A DNA stretch of 64,000 nt. It comes from Arcobacter iocasae. Its GTDB lineage: Bacteria > Campylobacterota > Campylobacteria > Campylobacterales > Arcobacteraceae. The position numbers and the translations under genes are program-made. The notes under the pieces are model-generated. The model was not told the origin of the DNA. It worked only from the letters and a program-made list of their open reading frames with translations, and did not search any database. The DNA lies in the NCBI RefSeq assembly GCF_042214795.1, contig NZ_CP090177.1:620001-684000 (forward strand). The letters are read 5' to 3'. Shown piece after piece: positions 22,101-29,541 of this stretch (its first letter is position 1; the number at the start of each line of letters is the position of its first letter).

Positions 22101-25100
22101 TTAATATCAACATCTCCACTTAATTCTGTATTTGAAATTGTTCCATCATTATTTGTATCTTCTGTAATAACAACTGTTGGTGCAGATGTTGCTGTTGTAT
22201 CTCCCATAGTTGCGCTATCAGTTCCTGCTGCTGAAGTATTTCCAGCTACATCTGTTACTGTTGCACTTACTTTTATATCTGATCCATCTGCTACTTTTGG
22301 AGTTGAAGTTGTATATCCATTAGTAATCATATCACTTGTAATTTCTACAGAAGTTGTTGTTCCATTGATAGTTACATTTAATGTATCTCCTGCTACTGCA
22401 TCACTTGGAAGAGTAACTTTAATATCAACATCTCCACTTAATTCTGTATTTGAAATTGTTCCATCATTATTTGTATCTTCTGTAATAACAACTGTTGGTG
22501 CAGATGTTGCTGTTGTATCTCCCATAGTTGCGCTATCAGTTCCTGCTGCTGAAGTATTTCCAGCTACATCTGTTACTGTTGCACTTACTTTTATATCTGA
22601 TCCATCTGCTACTTTTGGAGTTGAAGTTGTATATCCATTAGTAATCATATCACTTGTAATTTCTACAGAAGTTGTTGTTCCATTGATAGTTACATTTAAT
22701 GTATCTCCTGCTACTGCATCACTTGGAAGAGTAACTTTAATATCAACATCTCCACTTAATTCTGTATTTGAAATTGTTCCATCATTATTTGTATCTTCTG
22801 TAATAACAACTGTTGGTGCAGATGTTGCTGTTGTATCTCCCATAGTTGCGCTATCAGTTCCTGCTGCTGAAGTATTTCCAGCTACATCTGTTACTGTTGC
22901 ACTTACTTTTATATCTGATCCATCTGCTACTTTTGGAGTTGAAGTTGTATATCCATTAGTAATCATATCACTTGTAATTTCTACAGAAGTTGTTGTTCCA
23001 TTGATAGTTACATTTAATGTATCTCCTGCTACTGCATCACTTGGAAGAGTAACTTTAATATCAACATCTCCACTTAATTCTGTATTTGAAATTGTTCCAT
23101 CATTATTTGTATCTTCTGTAATAACAACTGTTGGTGCAGATGTTGCTGTTGTATCTCCCATAGTTGCGCTATCAGTTCCTGCTGCTGAAGTATTTCCAGC
23201 TACATCTGTTACTGTTGCACTTACTTTTATATCTGATCCATCTGCTACTTTTGGAGTTGAAGTTGTATATCCATTAGTAATCATATCACTTGTAATTTCT
23301 ACAGAAGTTGTTGTTCCATTGATAGTTACATTTAATGTATCTCCTGCTACTGCATCACTTGGAAGAGTAACTTTAATATCAACATCTCCACTTAATTCTG
23401 TATTTGAAATTGTTCCATCATTATTTGTATCTTCTGTAATAACAACTGTTGGTGCAGATGTTGCTGTTGTATCTCCCATAGTTGCGCTATCAGTTCCTGC
23501 TGCTGAAGTATTTCCAGCTACATCTGTTACTGTTGCACTTACTTTTATATCTGATCCATCTGCTACTTTTGGAGTTGAAGTTGTATATCCATTAGTAATC
23601 ATATCACTTGTAATTTCTACAGAAGTTGTTGTTCCATTGATAGTTACATTTAATGTATCTCCTGCTACTGCATCACTTGGAAGAGTAACTTTAATATCAA
23701 CATCTCCACTTAATTCTGTATTTGAAATTGTTCCATCATTATTTGTATCTTCTGTAATAACAACTGTTGGTGCAGATGTTGCTGTTGTATCTCCCATAGT
23801 TGCGCTATCAGTTCCTGCTGCTGAAGTATTTCCAGCTACATCTGTTACTGTTGCACTTACTTTTATATCTGATCCATCTGCTACTTTTGGAGTTGAAGTT
23901 GTATATCCATTAGTAATCATATCACTTGTAATTTCTACAGAAGTTGTTGTTCCATTGATAGTTACATTTAATGTATCTCCTGCTACTGCATCACTTGGAA
24001 GAGTAACTTTAATATCAACATCTCCACTTAATTCTGTATTTGAAATTGTTCCATCATTATTTGTATCTTCTGTAATAACAACTGTTGGTGCAGATGTTGC
24101 TGTTGTATCTCCCATAGTTGCGCTATCAGTTCCTGCTGCTGAAGTATTTCCAGCTACATCTGTTACTGTTGCACTTACTTTTATATCTGATCCATCTGCT
24201 ACTTTTGGAGTTGAAGTTGTATATCCATTAGTAATCATATCACTTGTAATTTCTACAGAAGTTGTTGTTCCATTGATAGTTACATTTAATGTATCTCCTG
24301 CTACTGCATCACTTGGAAGAGTAACTTTAATATCAACATCTCCACTTAATTCTGTATTTGAAATTGTTCCATCATTATTTGTATCTTCTGTAATAACAAC
24401 TGTTGGTGCAGATGTTGCTGTTGTATCTCCCATAGTTGCGCTATCAGTTCCTGCTGCTGAAGTATTTCCAGCTACATCTGTTACTGTTGCACTTACTTTT
24501 ATATCTGATCCATCTGCTACTTTTGGAGTTGAAGTTGTATATCCATTAGTAATCATATCACTTGTAATTTCTACAGAAGTTGTTGTTCCATTGATAGTTA
24601 CATTTAATGTATCTCCTGCTACTGCATCACTTGGAAGAGTAACTTTAATATCAACATCTCCACTTAATTCTGTATTTGAAATTGTTCCATCATTATTTGT
24701 ATCTTCTGTAATAACAACTGTTGGTGCAGATGTTGCTGTTGTATCTCCCATAGTTGCGCTATCAGTTCCTGCTGCTGAAGTATTTCCAGCTACATCTGTT
24801 ACTGTTGCACTTACTTTTATATCTGATCCATCTGCTACTTTTGGAGTTGAAGTTGTATATCCATTAGTAATCATATCACTTGTAATTTCTACAGAAGTTG
24901 TTGTTCCATTGATAGTTACATTTAATGTATCTCCTGCTACTGCATCACTTGGAAGAGTAACTTTAATATCAACATCTCCACTTAATTCTGTATTTGAAAT
25001 TGTTCCATCATTATTTGTATCTTCTGTAATAACAACTGTTGGTGCAGATGTTGCTGTTGTATCTCCCATAGTTGCGCTATCAGTTCCTGCTGCTGAAGTA

Positions 25101-28100
25101 TTTCCAGCTACATCTGTTACTGTTGCACTTACTTTTATATCTGATCCATCTGCTACTTTTGGAGTTGAAGTTGTATATCCATTAGTAATCATATCACTTG
25201 TAATTTCTACAGAAGTTGTTGTTCCATTGATAGTTACATTTAATGTATCTCCTGCTACTGCATCACTTGGAAGAGTAACTTTAATATCAACATCTCCACT
25301 TAATTCTGTATTTGAAATTGTTCCATCATTATTTGTATCTTCTGTAATAACAACTGTTGGTGCAGATGTTGCTGTTGTATCTCCCATAGTTGCGCTATCA
25401 GTTCCTGCTGCTGAAGTATTTCCAGCTACATCTGTTACTGTTGCACTTACTTTTATATCTGATCCATCTGCTACTTTTGGAGTTGAAGTTGTATATCCAT
25501 TAGTAATCATATCACTTGTAATTTCTACAGAAGTTGTTGTTCCATTGATAGTTACATTTAATGTATCTCCTGCTACTGCATCACTTGGAAGAGTAACTTT
25601 AATATCAACATCTCCACTTAATTCTGTATTTGAAATTGTTCCATCATTATTTGTATCTTCTGTAATAACAACTGTTGGTGCAGATGTTGCTGTTGTATCT
25701 CCCATAGTTGCGCTATCAGTTCCTGCTGCTGAAGTATTTCCAGCTACATCTGTTACTGTTGCACTTACTTTTATATCTGATCCATCTGCTACTTTTGGAG
25801 TTGAAGTTGTATATCCATTAGTAATCATATCACTTGTAATTTCTACAGAAGTTGTTGTTCCATTGATAGTTACATTTAATGTATCTCCTGCTACTGCATC
25901 ACTTGGAAGAGTAACTTTAATATCAACATCTCCACTTAATTCTGTATTTGAAATTGTTCCATCATTATTTGTATCTTCTGTAATAACAACTGTTGGTGCA
26001 GATGTTGCTGTTGTATCTCCCATAGTTGCGCTATCAGTTCCTGCTGCTGAAGTATTTCCAGCTACATCTGTTACTGTTGCACTTACTTTTATATCTGATC
26101 CATCTGCTACTTTTGGAGTTGAAGTTGTATATCCATTAGTAATCATATCACTTGTAATTTCTACAGAAGTTGTTGTTCCATTGATAGTTACATTTAATGT
26201 ATCTCCTGCTACTGCATCACTTGGAAGAGTAACTTTAATATCAACATCTCCACTTAATTCTGTATTTGAAATTGTTCCATCATTATTTGTATCTTCTGTA
26301 ATAACAACTGTTGGTGCAGATGTTGCTGTTGTATCTCCCATAGTTGCGCTATCAGTTCCTGCTGCTGAAGTATTTCCAGCTACATCTGTTACTGTTGCAC
26401 TTACTTTTATATCTGATCCATCTGCTACTTTTGGAGTTGAAGTTGTATATCCATTAGTAATCATATCACTTGTAATTTCTACAGAAGTTGTTGTTCCATT
26501 GATAGTTACATTTAATGTATCTCCTGCTACTGCATCACTTGGAAGAGTAACTTTAATATCAACATCTCCACTTAATTCTGTATTTGAAATTGTTCCATCA
26601 TTATTTGTATCTTCTGTAATAACAACTGTTGGTGCAGATGTTGCTGTTGTATCTCCCATAGTTGCGCTATCAGTTCCTGCTGCTGAAGTATTTCCAGCTA
26701 CATCTGTTACTGTTGCACTTACTTTTATATCTGATCCATCTGCTACTTTTGGAGTTGAAGTTGTATATCCATTAGTAATCATATCACTTGTAATTTCTAC
26801 AGAAGTTGTTGTTCCATTGATAGTTACATTTAATGTATCTCCTGCTACTGCATCACTTGGAAGAGTAACTTTAATATCAACATCTCCACTTAATTCTGTA
26901 TTTGAAATTGTTCCATCATTATTTGTATCTTCTGTAATAACAACTGTTGGTGCAGATGTTGCTGTTGTATCTCCCATAGTTGCGCTATCAGTTCCTGCTG
27001 CTGAAGTATTTCCAGCTACATCTGTTACTGTTGCACTTACTTTTATATCTGATCCATCTGCTACTTTTGGAGTTGAAGTTGTATATCCATTAGTAATCAT
27101 ATCACTTGTAATTTCTACAGAAGTTGTTGTTCCATTGATAGTTACATTTAATGTATCTCCTGCTACTGCATCACTTGGAAGAGTAACTTTAATATCAACA
27201 TCTCCACTTAATTCTGTATTTGAAATTGTTCCATCATTATTTGTATCTTCTGTAATAACAACTGTTGGTGCAGATGTTGCTGTTGTATCTCCCATAGTTG
27301 CGCTATCAGTTCCTGCTGCTGAAGTATTTCCAGCTACATCTGTTACTGTTGCACTTACTTTTATATCTGATCCATCTGCTACTTTTGGAGTTGAAGTTGT
27401 ATATCCATTAGTAATCATATCACTTGTAATTTCTACAGAAGTTGTTGTTCCATTGATAGTTACATTTAATGTATCTCCTGCTACTGCATCACTTGGAAGA
27501 GTAACTTTAATATCAACATCTCCACTTAATTCTGTATTTGAAATTGTTCCATCATTATTTGTATCTTCTGTAATAACAACTGTTGGTGCAGATGTTGCTG
27601 TTGTATCTCCCATAGTTGCGCTATCAGTTCCTGCTGCTGAAGTATTTCCAGCTACATCTGTTACTGTTGCACTTACTTTTATATCTGATCCATCTGCTAC
27701 TTTTGGAGTTGAAGTTGTATATCCATTAGTAATCATATCACTTGTAATTTCTACAGAAGTTGTTGTTCCATTGATAGTTACATTTAATGTATCTCCTGCT
27801 ACTGCATCACTTGGAAGAGTAACTTTAATATCAACATCTCCACTTAATTCTGTATTTGAAATTGTTCCATCATTATTTGTATCTTCTGTAATAACAACTG
27901 TTGGTGCAGATGTTGCTGTTGTATCTCCCATAGTTGCGCTATCAGTTCCTGCTGCTGAAGTATTTCCAGCTACATCTGTTACTGTTGCACTTACTTTTAT
28001 ATCTGATCCATCTGCTACTTTTGGAGTTGAAGTTGTATATCCATTAGTAATCATATCACTTGTAATTTCTACAGAAGTTGTTGTTCCATTGATAGTTACA

Positions 28101-29512
28101 TTTAATGTATCTCCTGCTACTGCATCACTTGGAAGAGTAACTTTAATATCAACATCTCCACTTAATTCTGTATTTGAAATTGTTCCATCATTATTTGTAT
28201 CTTCTGTAATAACAACTGTTGGTGCAGATGTTGCTGTTGTATCTCCCATAGTTGCGCTATCAGTTCCTGCTGCTGAAGTATTTCCAGCTACATCTGTTAC
28301 TGTTGCACTTACTTTTATATCTGATCCATCTGCTACTTTTGGAGTTGAAGTTGTATATCCATTAGTAATCATATCACTTGTAATTTCTACAGAAGTTGTT
28401 GTTCCATTGATAGTTACATTTAATGTATCTCCTGCTACTGCATCACTTGGAAGAGTAACTTTAATATCAACATCTCCACTTAATTCTGTATTTGAAATTG
28501 TTCCATCATTATTTGTATCTTCTGTAATAACAACTGTTGGTGCAGATGTTGCTGTTGTATCTCCCATAGTTGCGCTATCAGTTCCTGCTGCTGAAGTATT
28601 TCCAGCTACATCTGTTACTGTTGCACTTACTTTTATATCTGATCCATCTGCTACTTTTGGAGTTGAAGTTGTATATCCATTAGTAATCATATCACTTGTA
28701 ATTTCTACAGAAGTTGTTGTTCCATTGATAGTTACATTTAATGTATCTCCTGCTACTGCATCACTTGGAAGAGTAACTTTAATATCAACATCTCCACTTA
28801 ATTCTGTATTTGAAATTGTTCCATCATTATTTGTATCTTCTGTAATAACAACTGTTGGTGCAGATGTTGCTGTTGTATCTCCACCTGTATCAGAAAAAGT
28901 TGCAAAAGTTACTTCATTGTTAGTATTACCACCTGTATTAGTATCTATACCTCCAACAAATCTTGTTGTTCTAAATCCATCAGGTCTATTATCTGGATTT
29001 AAATTTAATGATATATCCTCATTTGAACTATTTGGAGTAGTAGATGAATCAGAAACTACTTGCTCCCCTGCTGCTGATGCTTCCATTGCACTTGTTAAAG
29101 AACCAAAGTCATCAATTATAACGCCATTTGGCTTATCTGCATTAGTTAAGTTTTCATCTAAACGAGCTTCTAAATCTTTTATAATATCATCACTTTGAAA
29201 ATCAGGGTTTAGAACTGTTTCTTTTAAATCATTCATTCCTTCTTTATCATAAATTACTGAAAGTACAGTCTTATTTACTTCACCATTTGATTTAATAAGA
29301 TCTGCCATTCCTTCAAAAGTTAATGTTAATTTTGGATTAGTACCTAAAACTAATTGAATTGAACTTTGTCCATCAATTAACTTTAAACTATAACCAGGAT
29401 TTTCAGAATTATCTAAGAAATACTGTTCTCCTTCTTTTGGAGTAAAGGTTGTATTTTTATTAACTTCTATTTCTCTATAGCTTCCATTTGGTTGTTTGAT
29501 AATCAGATTCAT
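10154..29512 (-). CDS. Giant LapA-like RTX adhesin with 41 identical Ig-like repeats
   Basis: A 6452-residue cell-surface adhesin, exported by type I secretion. Residues 1-210 form a retention-module-like region with a dialanine motif, SAAG at 146-149, resembling LapG cleavage sites. Residues 212-4557 are 41 copies of a 106-residue Ig-like repeat, each with an EF-hand-like loop (DTNNDGTISNTE). RTX stretches follow near 4670-4760 and 4830-4905 (GSGDDI, GAGDDIIEGG), then cadherin/VCBS-like domains (4917-5138) and a lectin-like or DUF642-like jelly-roll (about 5146-5337, NGSFED). A von Willebrand A domain (5465-5675) has the metal site DISGSM. Fifteen divergent 20-residue solenoid repeats cover 5822-6131. 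The C-terminus (6290-6452) has RTX nonapeptides and a type I secretion signal region. The ATG has an AAAAGG site. Secretion genes lie upstream on the same strand. The adhesin role is family knowledge; the ligand is unknown. Confidence 0.93.
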   Translation of the reverse strand: MNLIIKQPNGSYREIEVNKNTTFTPKEGEQYFLDNSENPGYSLKLIDGQSSIQLVLGTNPKLTLTFEGMADLIKSNGEVNKTVLSVIYDKEGMNDLKETVLNPDFQSDDIIKDLEARLDENLTNADKPNGVIIDDFGSLTSAMEASAAGEQVVSDSSTTPNSSNEDISLNLNPDNRPDGFRTTRFVGGIDTNTGGNTNNEVTFATFSDTGGDTTATSAPTVVITEDTNNDGTISNTELSGDVDIKVTLPSDAVAGDTLNVTINGTTTSVEITSDMITNGYTTSTPKVADGSDIKVSATVTDVAGNTSAAGTDSATMGDTTATSAPTVVITEDTNNDGTISNTELSGDVDIKVTLPSDAVAGDTLNVTINGTTTSVEITSDMITNGYTTSTPKVADGSDIKVSATVTDVAGNTSAAGTDSATMGDTTATSAPTVVITEDTNNDGTISNTELSGDVDIKVTLPSDAVAGDTLNVTINGTTTSVEITSDMITNGYTTSTPKVADGSDIKVSATVTDVAGNTSAAGTDSATMGDTTATSAPTVVITEDTNNDGTISNTELSGDVDIKVTLPSDAVAGDTLNVTINGTTTSVEITSDMITNGYTTSTPKVADGSDIKVSATVTDVAGNTSAAGTDSATMGDTTATSAPTVVITEDTNNDGTISNTELSGDVDIKVTLPSDAVAGDTLNVTINGTTTSVEITSDMITNGYTTSTPKVADGSDIKVSATVTDVAGNTSAAGTDSATMGDTTATSAPTVVITEDTNNDGTISNTELSGDVDIKVTLPSDAVAGDTLNVTINGTTTSVEITSDMITNGYTTSTPKVADGSDIKVSATVTDVAGNTSAAGTDSATMGDTTATSAPTVVITEDTNNDGTISNTELSGDVDIKVTLPSDAVAGDTLNVTINGTTTSVEITSDMITNGYTTSTPKVADGSDIKVSATVTDVAGNTSAAGTDSATMGDTTATSAPTVVITEDTNNDGTISNTELSGDVDIKVTLPSDAVAGDTLNVTINGTTTSVEITSDMITNGYTTSTPKVADGSDIKVSATVTDVAGNTSAAGTDSATMGDTTATSAPTVVITEDTNNDGTISNTELSGDVDIKVTLPSDAVAGDTLNVTINGTTTSVEITSDMITNGYTTSTPKVADGSDIKVSATVTDVAGNTSAAGTDSATMGDTTATSAPTVVITEDTNNDGTISNTELSGDVDIKVTLPSDAVAGDTLNVTINGTTTSVEITSDMITNGYTTSTPKVADGSDIKVSATVTDVAGNTSAAGTDSATMGDTTATSAPTVVITEDTNNDGTISNTELSGDVDIKVTLPSDAVAGDTLNVTINGTTTSVEITSDMITNGYTTSTPKVADGSDIKVSATVTDVAGNTSAAGTDSATMGDTTATSAPTVVITEDTNNDGTISNTELSGDVDIKVTLPSDAVAGDTLNVTINGTTTSVEITSDMITNGYTTSTPKVADGSDIKVSATVTDVAGNTSAAGTDSATMGDTTATSAPTVVITEDTNNDGTISNTELSGDVDIKVTLPSDAVAGDTLNVTINGTTTSVEITSDMITNGYTTSTPKVADGSDIKVSATVTDVAGNTSAAGTDSATMGDTTATSAPTVVITEDTNNDGTISNTELSGDVDIKVTLPSDAVAGDTLNVTINGTTTSVEITSDMITNGYTTSTPKVADGSDIKVSATVTDVAGNTSAAGTDSATMGDTTATSAPTVVITEDTNNDGTISNTELSGDVDIKVTLPSDAVAGDTLNVTINGTTTSVEITSDMITNGYTTSTPKVADGSDIKVSATVTDVAGNTSAAGTDSATMGDTTATSAPTVVITEDTNNDGTISNTELSGDVDIKVTLPSDAVAGDTLNVTINGTTTSVEITSDMITNGYTTSTPKVADGSDIKVSATVTDVAGNTSAAGTDSATMGDTTATSAPTVVITEDTNNDGTISNTELSGDVDIKVTLPSDAVAGDTLNVTINGTTTSVEITSDMITNGYTTSTPKVADGSDIKVSATVTDVAGNTSAAGTDSATMGDTTATSAPTVVITEDTNNDGTISNTELSGDVDIKVTLPSDAVAGDTLNVTINGTTTSVEITSDMITNGYTTSTPKVADGSDIKVSATVTDVAGNTSAAGTDSATMGDTTATSAPTVVITEDTNNDGTISNTELSGDVDIKVTLPSDAVAGDTLNVTINGTTTSVEITSDMITNGYTTSTPKVADGSDIKVSATVTDVAGNTSAAGTDSATMGDTTATSAPTVVITEDTNNDGTISNTELSGDVDIKVTLPSDAVAGDTLNVTINGTTTSVEITSDMITNGYTTSTPKVADGSDIKVSATVTDVAGNTSAAGTDSATMGDTTATSAPTVVITEDTNNDGTISNTELSGDVDIKVTLPSDAVAGDTLNVTINGTTTSVEITSDMITNGYTTSTPKVADGSDIKVSATVTDVAGNTSAAGTDSATMGDTTATSAPTVVITEDTNNDGTISNTELSGDVDIKVTLPSDAVAGDTLNVTINGTTTSVEITSDMITNGYTTSTPKVADGSDIKVSATVTDVAGNTSAAGTDSATMGDTTATSAPTVVITEDTNNDGTISNTELSGDVDIKVTLPSDAVAGDTLNVTINGTTTSVEITSDMITNGYTTSTPKVADGSDIKVSATVTDVAGNTSAAGTDSATMGDTTATSAPTVVITEDTNNDGTISNTELSGDVDIKVTLPSDAVAGDTLNVTINGTTTSVEITSDMITNGYTTSTPKVADGSDIKVSATVTDVAGNTSAAGTDSATMGDTTATSAPTVVITEDTNNDGTISNTELSGDVDIKVTLPSDAVAGDTLNVTINGTTTSVEITSDMITNGYTTSTPKVADGSDIKVSATVTDVAGNTSAAGTDSATMGDTTATSAPTVVITEDTNNDGTISNTELSGDVDIKVTLPSDAVAGDTLNVTINGTTTSVEITSDMITNGYTTSTPKVADGSDIKVSATVTDVAGNTSAAGTDSATMGDTTATSAPTVVITEDTNNDGTISNTELSGDVDIKVTLPSDAVAGDTLNVTINGTTTSVEITSDMITNGYTTSTPKVADGSDIKVSATVTDVAGNTSAAGTDSATMGDTTATSAPTVVITEDTNNDGTISNTELSGDVDIKVTLPSDAVAGDTLNVTINGTTTSVEITSDMITNGYTTSTPKVADGSDIKVSATVTDVAGNTSAAGTDSATMGDTTATSAPTVVITEDTNNDGTISNTELSGDVDIKVTLPSDAVAGDTLNVTINGTTTSVEITSDMITNGYTTSTPKVADGSDIKVSATVTDVAGNTSAAGTDSATMGDTTATSAPTVVITEDTNNDGTISNTELSGDVDIKVTLPSDAVAGDTLNVTINGTTTSVEITSDMITNGYTTSTPKVADGSDIKVSATVTDVAGNTSAAGTDSATMGDTTATSAPTVVITEDTNNDGTISNTELSGDVDIKVTLPSDAVAGDTLNVTINGTTTSVEITSDMITNGYTTSTPKVADGSDIKVSATVTDVAGNTSAAGTDSATMGDTTATSAPTVVITEDTNNDGTISNTELSGDVDIKVTLPSDAVAGDTLNVTINGTTTSVEITSDMITNGYTTSTPKVADGSDIKVSATVTDVAGNTSAAGTDSATMGDTTATSAPTVVITEDTNNDGTISNTELSGDVDIKVTLPSDAVAGDTLNVTINGTTTSVEITSDMITNGYTTSTPKVADGSDIKVSATVTDVAGNTSAAGTDSATMGDTTATSAPTVVITEDTNNDGTISNTELSGDVDIKVTLPSDAVAGDTLNVTINGTTTSVEITSDMITNGYTTSTPKVADGSDIKVSATVTDVAGNTSAAGTDSATMGDTTATSAPTVVITEDTNNDGTISNTELSGDVDIKVTLPSDAVAGDTLNVTINGTTTSVEITSDMITNGYTTSTPKVADGSDIKVSATVTDVAGNTSAAGTDSATMGDTTATSAPTVVITEDTNNDGTISNTELSGDVDIKVTLPSDAVAGDTLNVTINGTTTSVEITSDMITNGYTTSTPKVADGSDIKVSATVTDVAGNTSAAGTDSATMGDTTATSAPTVVITEDTNNDGTISNTELSGDVDIKVTLPSDAVAGDTLNVTINGTTTSVEITSDMITNGYTTSTPKVADGSDIKVSATVTDVAGNTSAAGTDSATMGDTTATSAPTVVITEDTNNDGTISNTELSGDVDIKVTLPSDAVAGDTLNVTINGTTTSVEITSDMITNGYTTSTPKVADGSDIKVSATVTDVAGNTSAAGTDSATMGDTTATSAPTVVITEDTNNDGTISNTELSGDVDIKVTLPSDAVAGDTLNVTINGTTTSVEITSDMITNGYTTSTPKVADGSDIKVSATVTDVAGNTSAAGTDSATMGDTTATSAPTVVITEDTNNDGTISNTELSGDVDIKVTLPSDAVAGDTLNVTINGTTTSVEITSDMITNGYTTSTPKVADGSDIKVSATVTDVAGNTSAAGTDSATMGDTTATSAPTVVITEDTNNDGTISNTELSGDVDIKVTLPSDAVAGDTLNVTINGTTTSVEITSDMITNGYTTSTPKVADGSDIKVSATVTDVAGNTSAAGTDSATMGDTTAPNIGKLAITDIVDENGDYSVVTLKGTGAESGNTITIYDEDNNIIGTTIVQSDGTWNMDISNLPGTPVNDNEFFKATETDLSGNTTGQTESTHYWHGDWSDSNTESSDDFVMTGSGDDIINTDDLLTGRNENGEVTSDNNDTNDKLVIDGGNGTDIVTFGKDISEYTITKDSNGNIVITETAASDSNNDGKGDVTELRNIETIKFNDGTYNVVTENFIPVAHDDGMKEGANVDSSVVDLTTQQETGNINTANGLVNNDHVIGGSGNQYIWTGAGDDIIEGGSGDDKIYASSGNDTVVYKGEYSEYSITTNDGWTYINDSVSGRDGNDKVYETENIQFSDGLYNVTTGEFQEGVYVKGITYSDEPTLVTDEDSAITVDVLTNDTDADGDTLSISAIQGQDVSSGQTVDITIDGVVVGSAKVVDGKVVFTPDENLQSMSDGENKNISFEYTVSDGKNTDTAMVNINVTGDNDAPVVQNIDLGSTLEDNSITFTKADLLAKTTDVDGDTLSVTSVSIDSKYGTIVENNDGSYTFTPKADYSGDDLPIKFTVSDGISSENAVATIDVTAVADAPSITLSITNTGEVVSSTTNLVENGSFEDISGTDANGNSVSNHDIAYGGVAHNQSITGWHVITDEGSSAPTMEVHESHHANVGATDGHNYMDLGETHNNGDTDNDNTQIGQVISGIEVGELYTLKFDYFDKAALQESGANGEKSGVVEVYWGGEKIATIDGNNTTWANYKAQVEGGSGDGSNLLSFKEIGEGNDNWGMAIDNVSVVKTDMVKYDLDISSSLSDTDGSESLSITLSGIPTGATLNEGTLNSDGTWTINVDGNTFNGTVEMMIPKTVSDNFDIKATATATESSNGDISTATVTETTIVNLVPTSEGEEKTIDFEGVLPENDDTTVVTPHATNVVIALDISGSMDDKVTLDDGTKVSRLQLAIDSLKEMIATYEDNGGVNVKLTTFDTDASATGWMSAEDALKALEGLHSGSATNYEDALFETYNTYTETPNGEKSVVYFISDGKPNRENWDSDGSGNDYITSVDGQAVDNGYITKWTEFLKDNASELNVIGIGTGLDANDPDFQRIAVNIGTIKTNVLVVEDVTELKDTLVDNISAKVEGNVLDNVSGGDGVISIASITIEGVEYTKDNFPNTGVKMESGSKLMFDFTTGNYTFMAVAGNYKIDTVESFKITAADVDGDTTSFDVNINVNVDDKASTPILTMDIGDAQIVADSLSAELDTSKLPAFPTLSVNGGVDLNNNYENKHGNDDTLNINNMNAHKIKIEDGDDTVNIKYSANGKVIDLGEGNDTLAVGGSIDGSTIDLGSGDNSLLVVENTNGATIKTEEGNDNLIVGGNVDGATIKTQEGDDSITVFGNANGATVLMDDGNDSLTVVGSVNNSGASIDMGKGDDTVAIGKDADGATIHMRDGDDVLTIGGDANGATLHTEDGDDILSIGGNADGATIHMGDDSDKLTIDGSASRATIWMDEKYWENDDGNKDNLIIGGNADGATIYMGGGDDTLSIDGDISRSTIDLDSGNDSIYLDSTKAITGSYLNGGYGNDTLYFSGDASEYAIYDSHFNKVSDFSGYSDYSNTYYIYKVDGNGTPQGSAMKVQNMENIVFNASSINIPTYQYAITLSALLTDTDSETLSNITLTDIPADATLQDSNGSVISANADGSYTVPVDTNGDANVTLVSKTEVDSSDLEHITASVTSTENDSKDAITVHVTTEAKTIEGTEHTNDIKGTDADEHIDGKGGADVIHAGAGDDTIVFNGTEKSIDGGTGNDTLIMNNDTIDLEDILNHTEIKNIENIDLTNNHAQEMNINLDDILDITDENHELKIFGDSTDKVVLEGGDAKWSQQADYVSDTGETFHVYQGTVGGSNVKVLIDDDVSVTPDV
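11120..12049 (-). repeat. About 15 divergent 20-residue solenoid repeats in the adhesin
   Basis: Residues 5822-6131 repeat with a 20-residue period. The consensus is G-[DN]-D-x-[LIV]-x-[LIV]-x-G-x-[AV]-[DN]-G-[AS]-T-[IL]-x-x-x-[DE]. The first half looks like an RTX turn (GDDTL), the second (NADGATI) does not. Two units are interrupted, one by a short insert near WMDEKYWENDDGN. Unlike the 41-copy array, the units differ from one another. Confidence 0.8.
15841..28878 (-). repeat. Perfect tandem array: 41 x 318 bp
   Basis: The marker CTCCCATAGTTGCGC starts at 15841 and recurs every 318 bases to 28561, which gives 41 units and 13038 bases. Every unit translates to the same 106 residues, and lines 53 rows apart in the printed sequence (ten units) match letter for letter where compared. 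The unit is a whole number of codons, so gain or loss of copies keeps the adhesin frame. The first ten bases of flanking identity extend to 15831. After 28882 the match ends abruptly. Confidence 0.97.
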
Positions 29513-29541
29513 TTTTAGACCTTTTGGTGAATATTTTCTAT

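Noticed and set aside
15841..28878. CRISPR-like regular repetition
   Set aside because: The period is 318 bases with no alternating spacers, the repeats are coding, and no cas genes are present.
16005..29198. A 4397-residue open frame on the plus strand, antisense to the adhesin
   Set aside because: The 318-base unit is a multiple of three and one antisense frame of the unit happens to lack stops, so openness is copied 41 times. It has no start site, no family similarity and no function of its own to support it.
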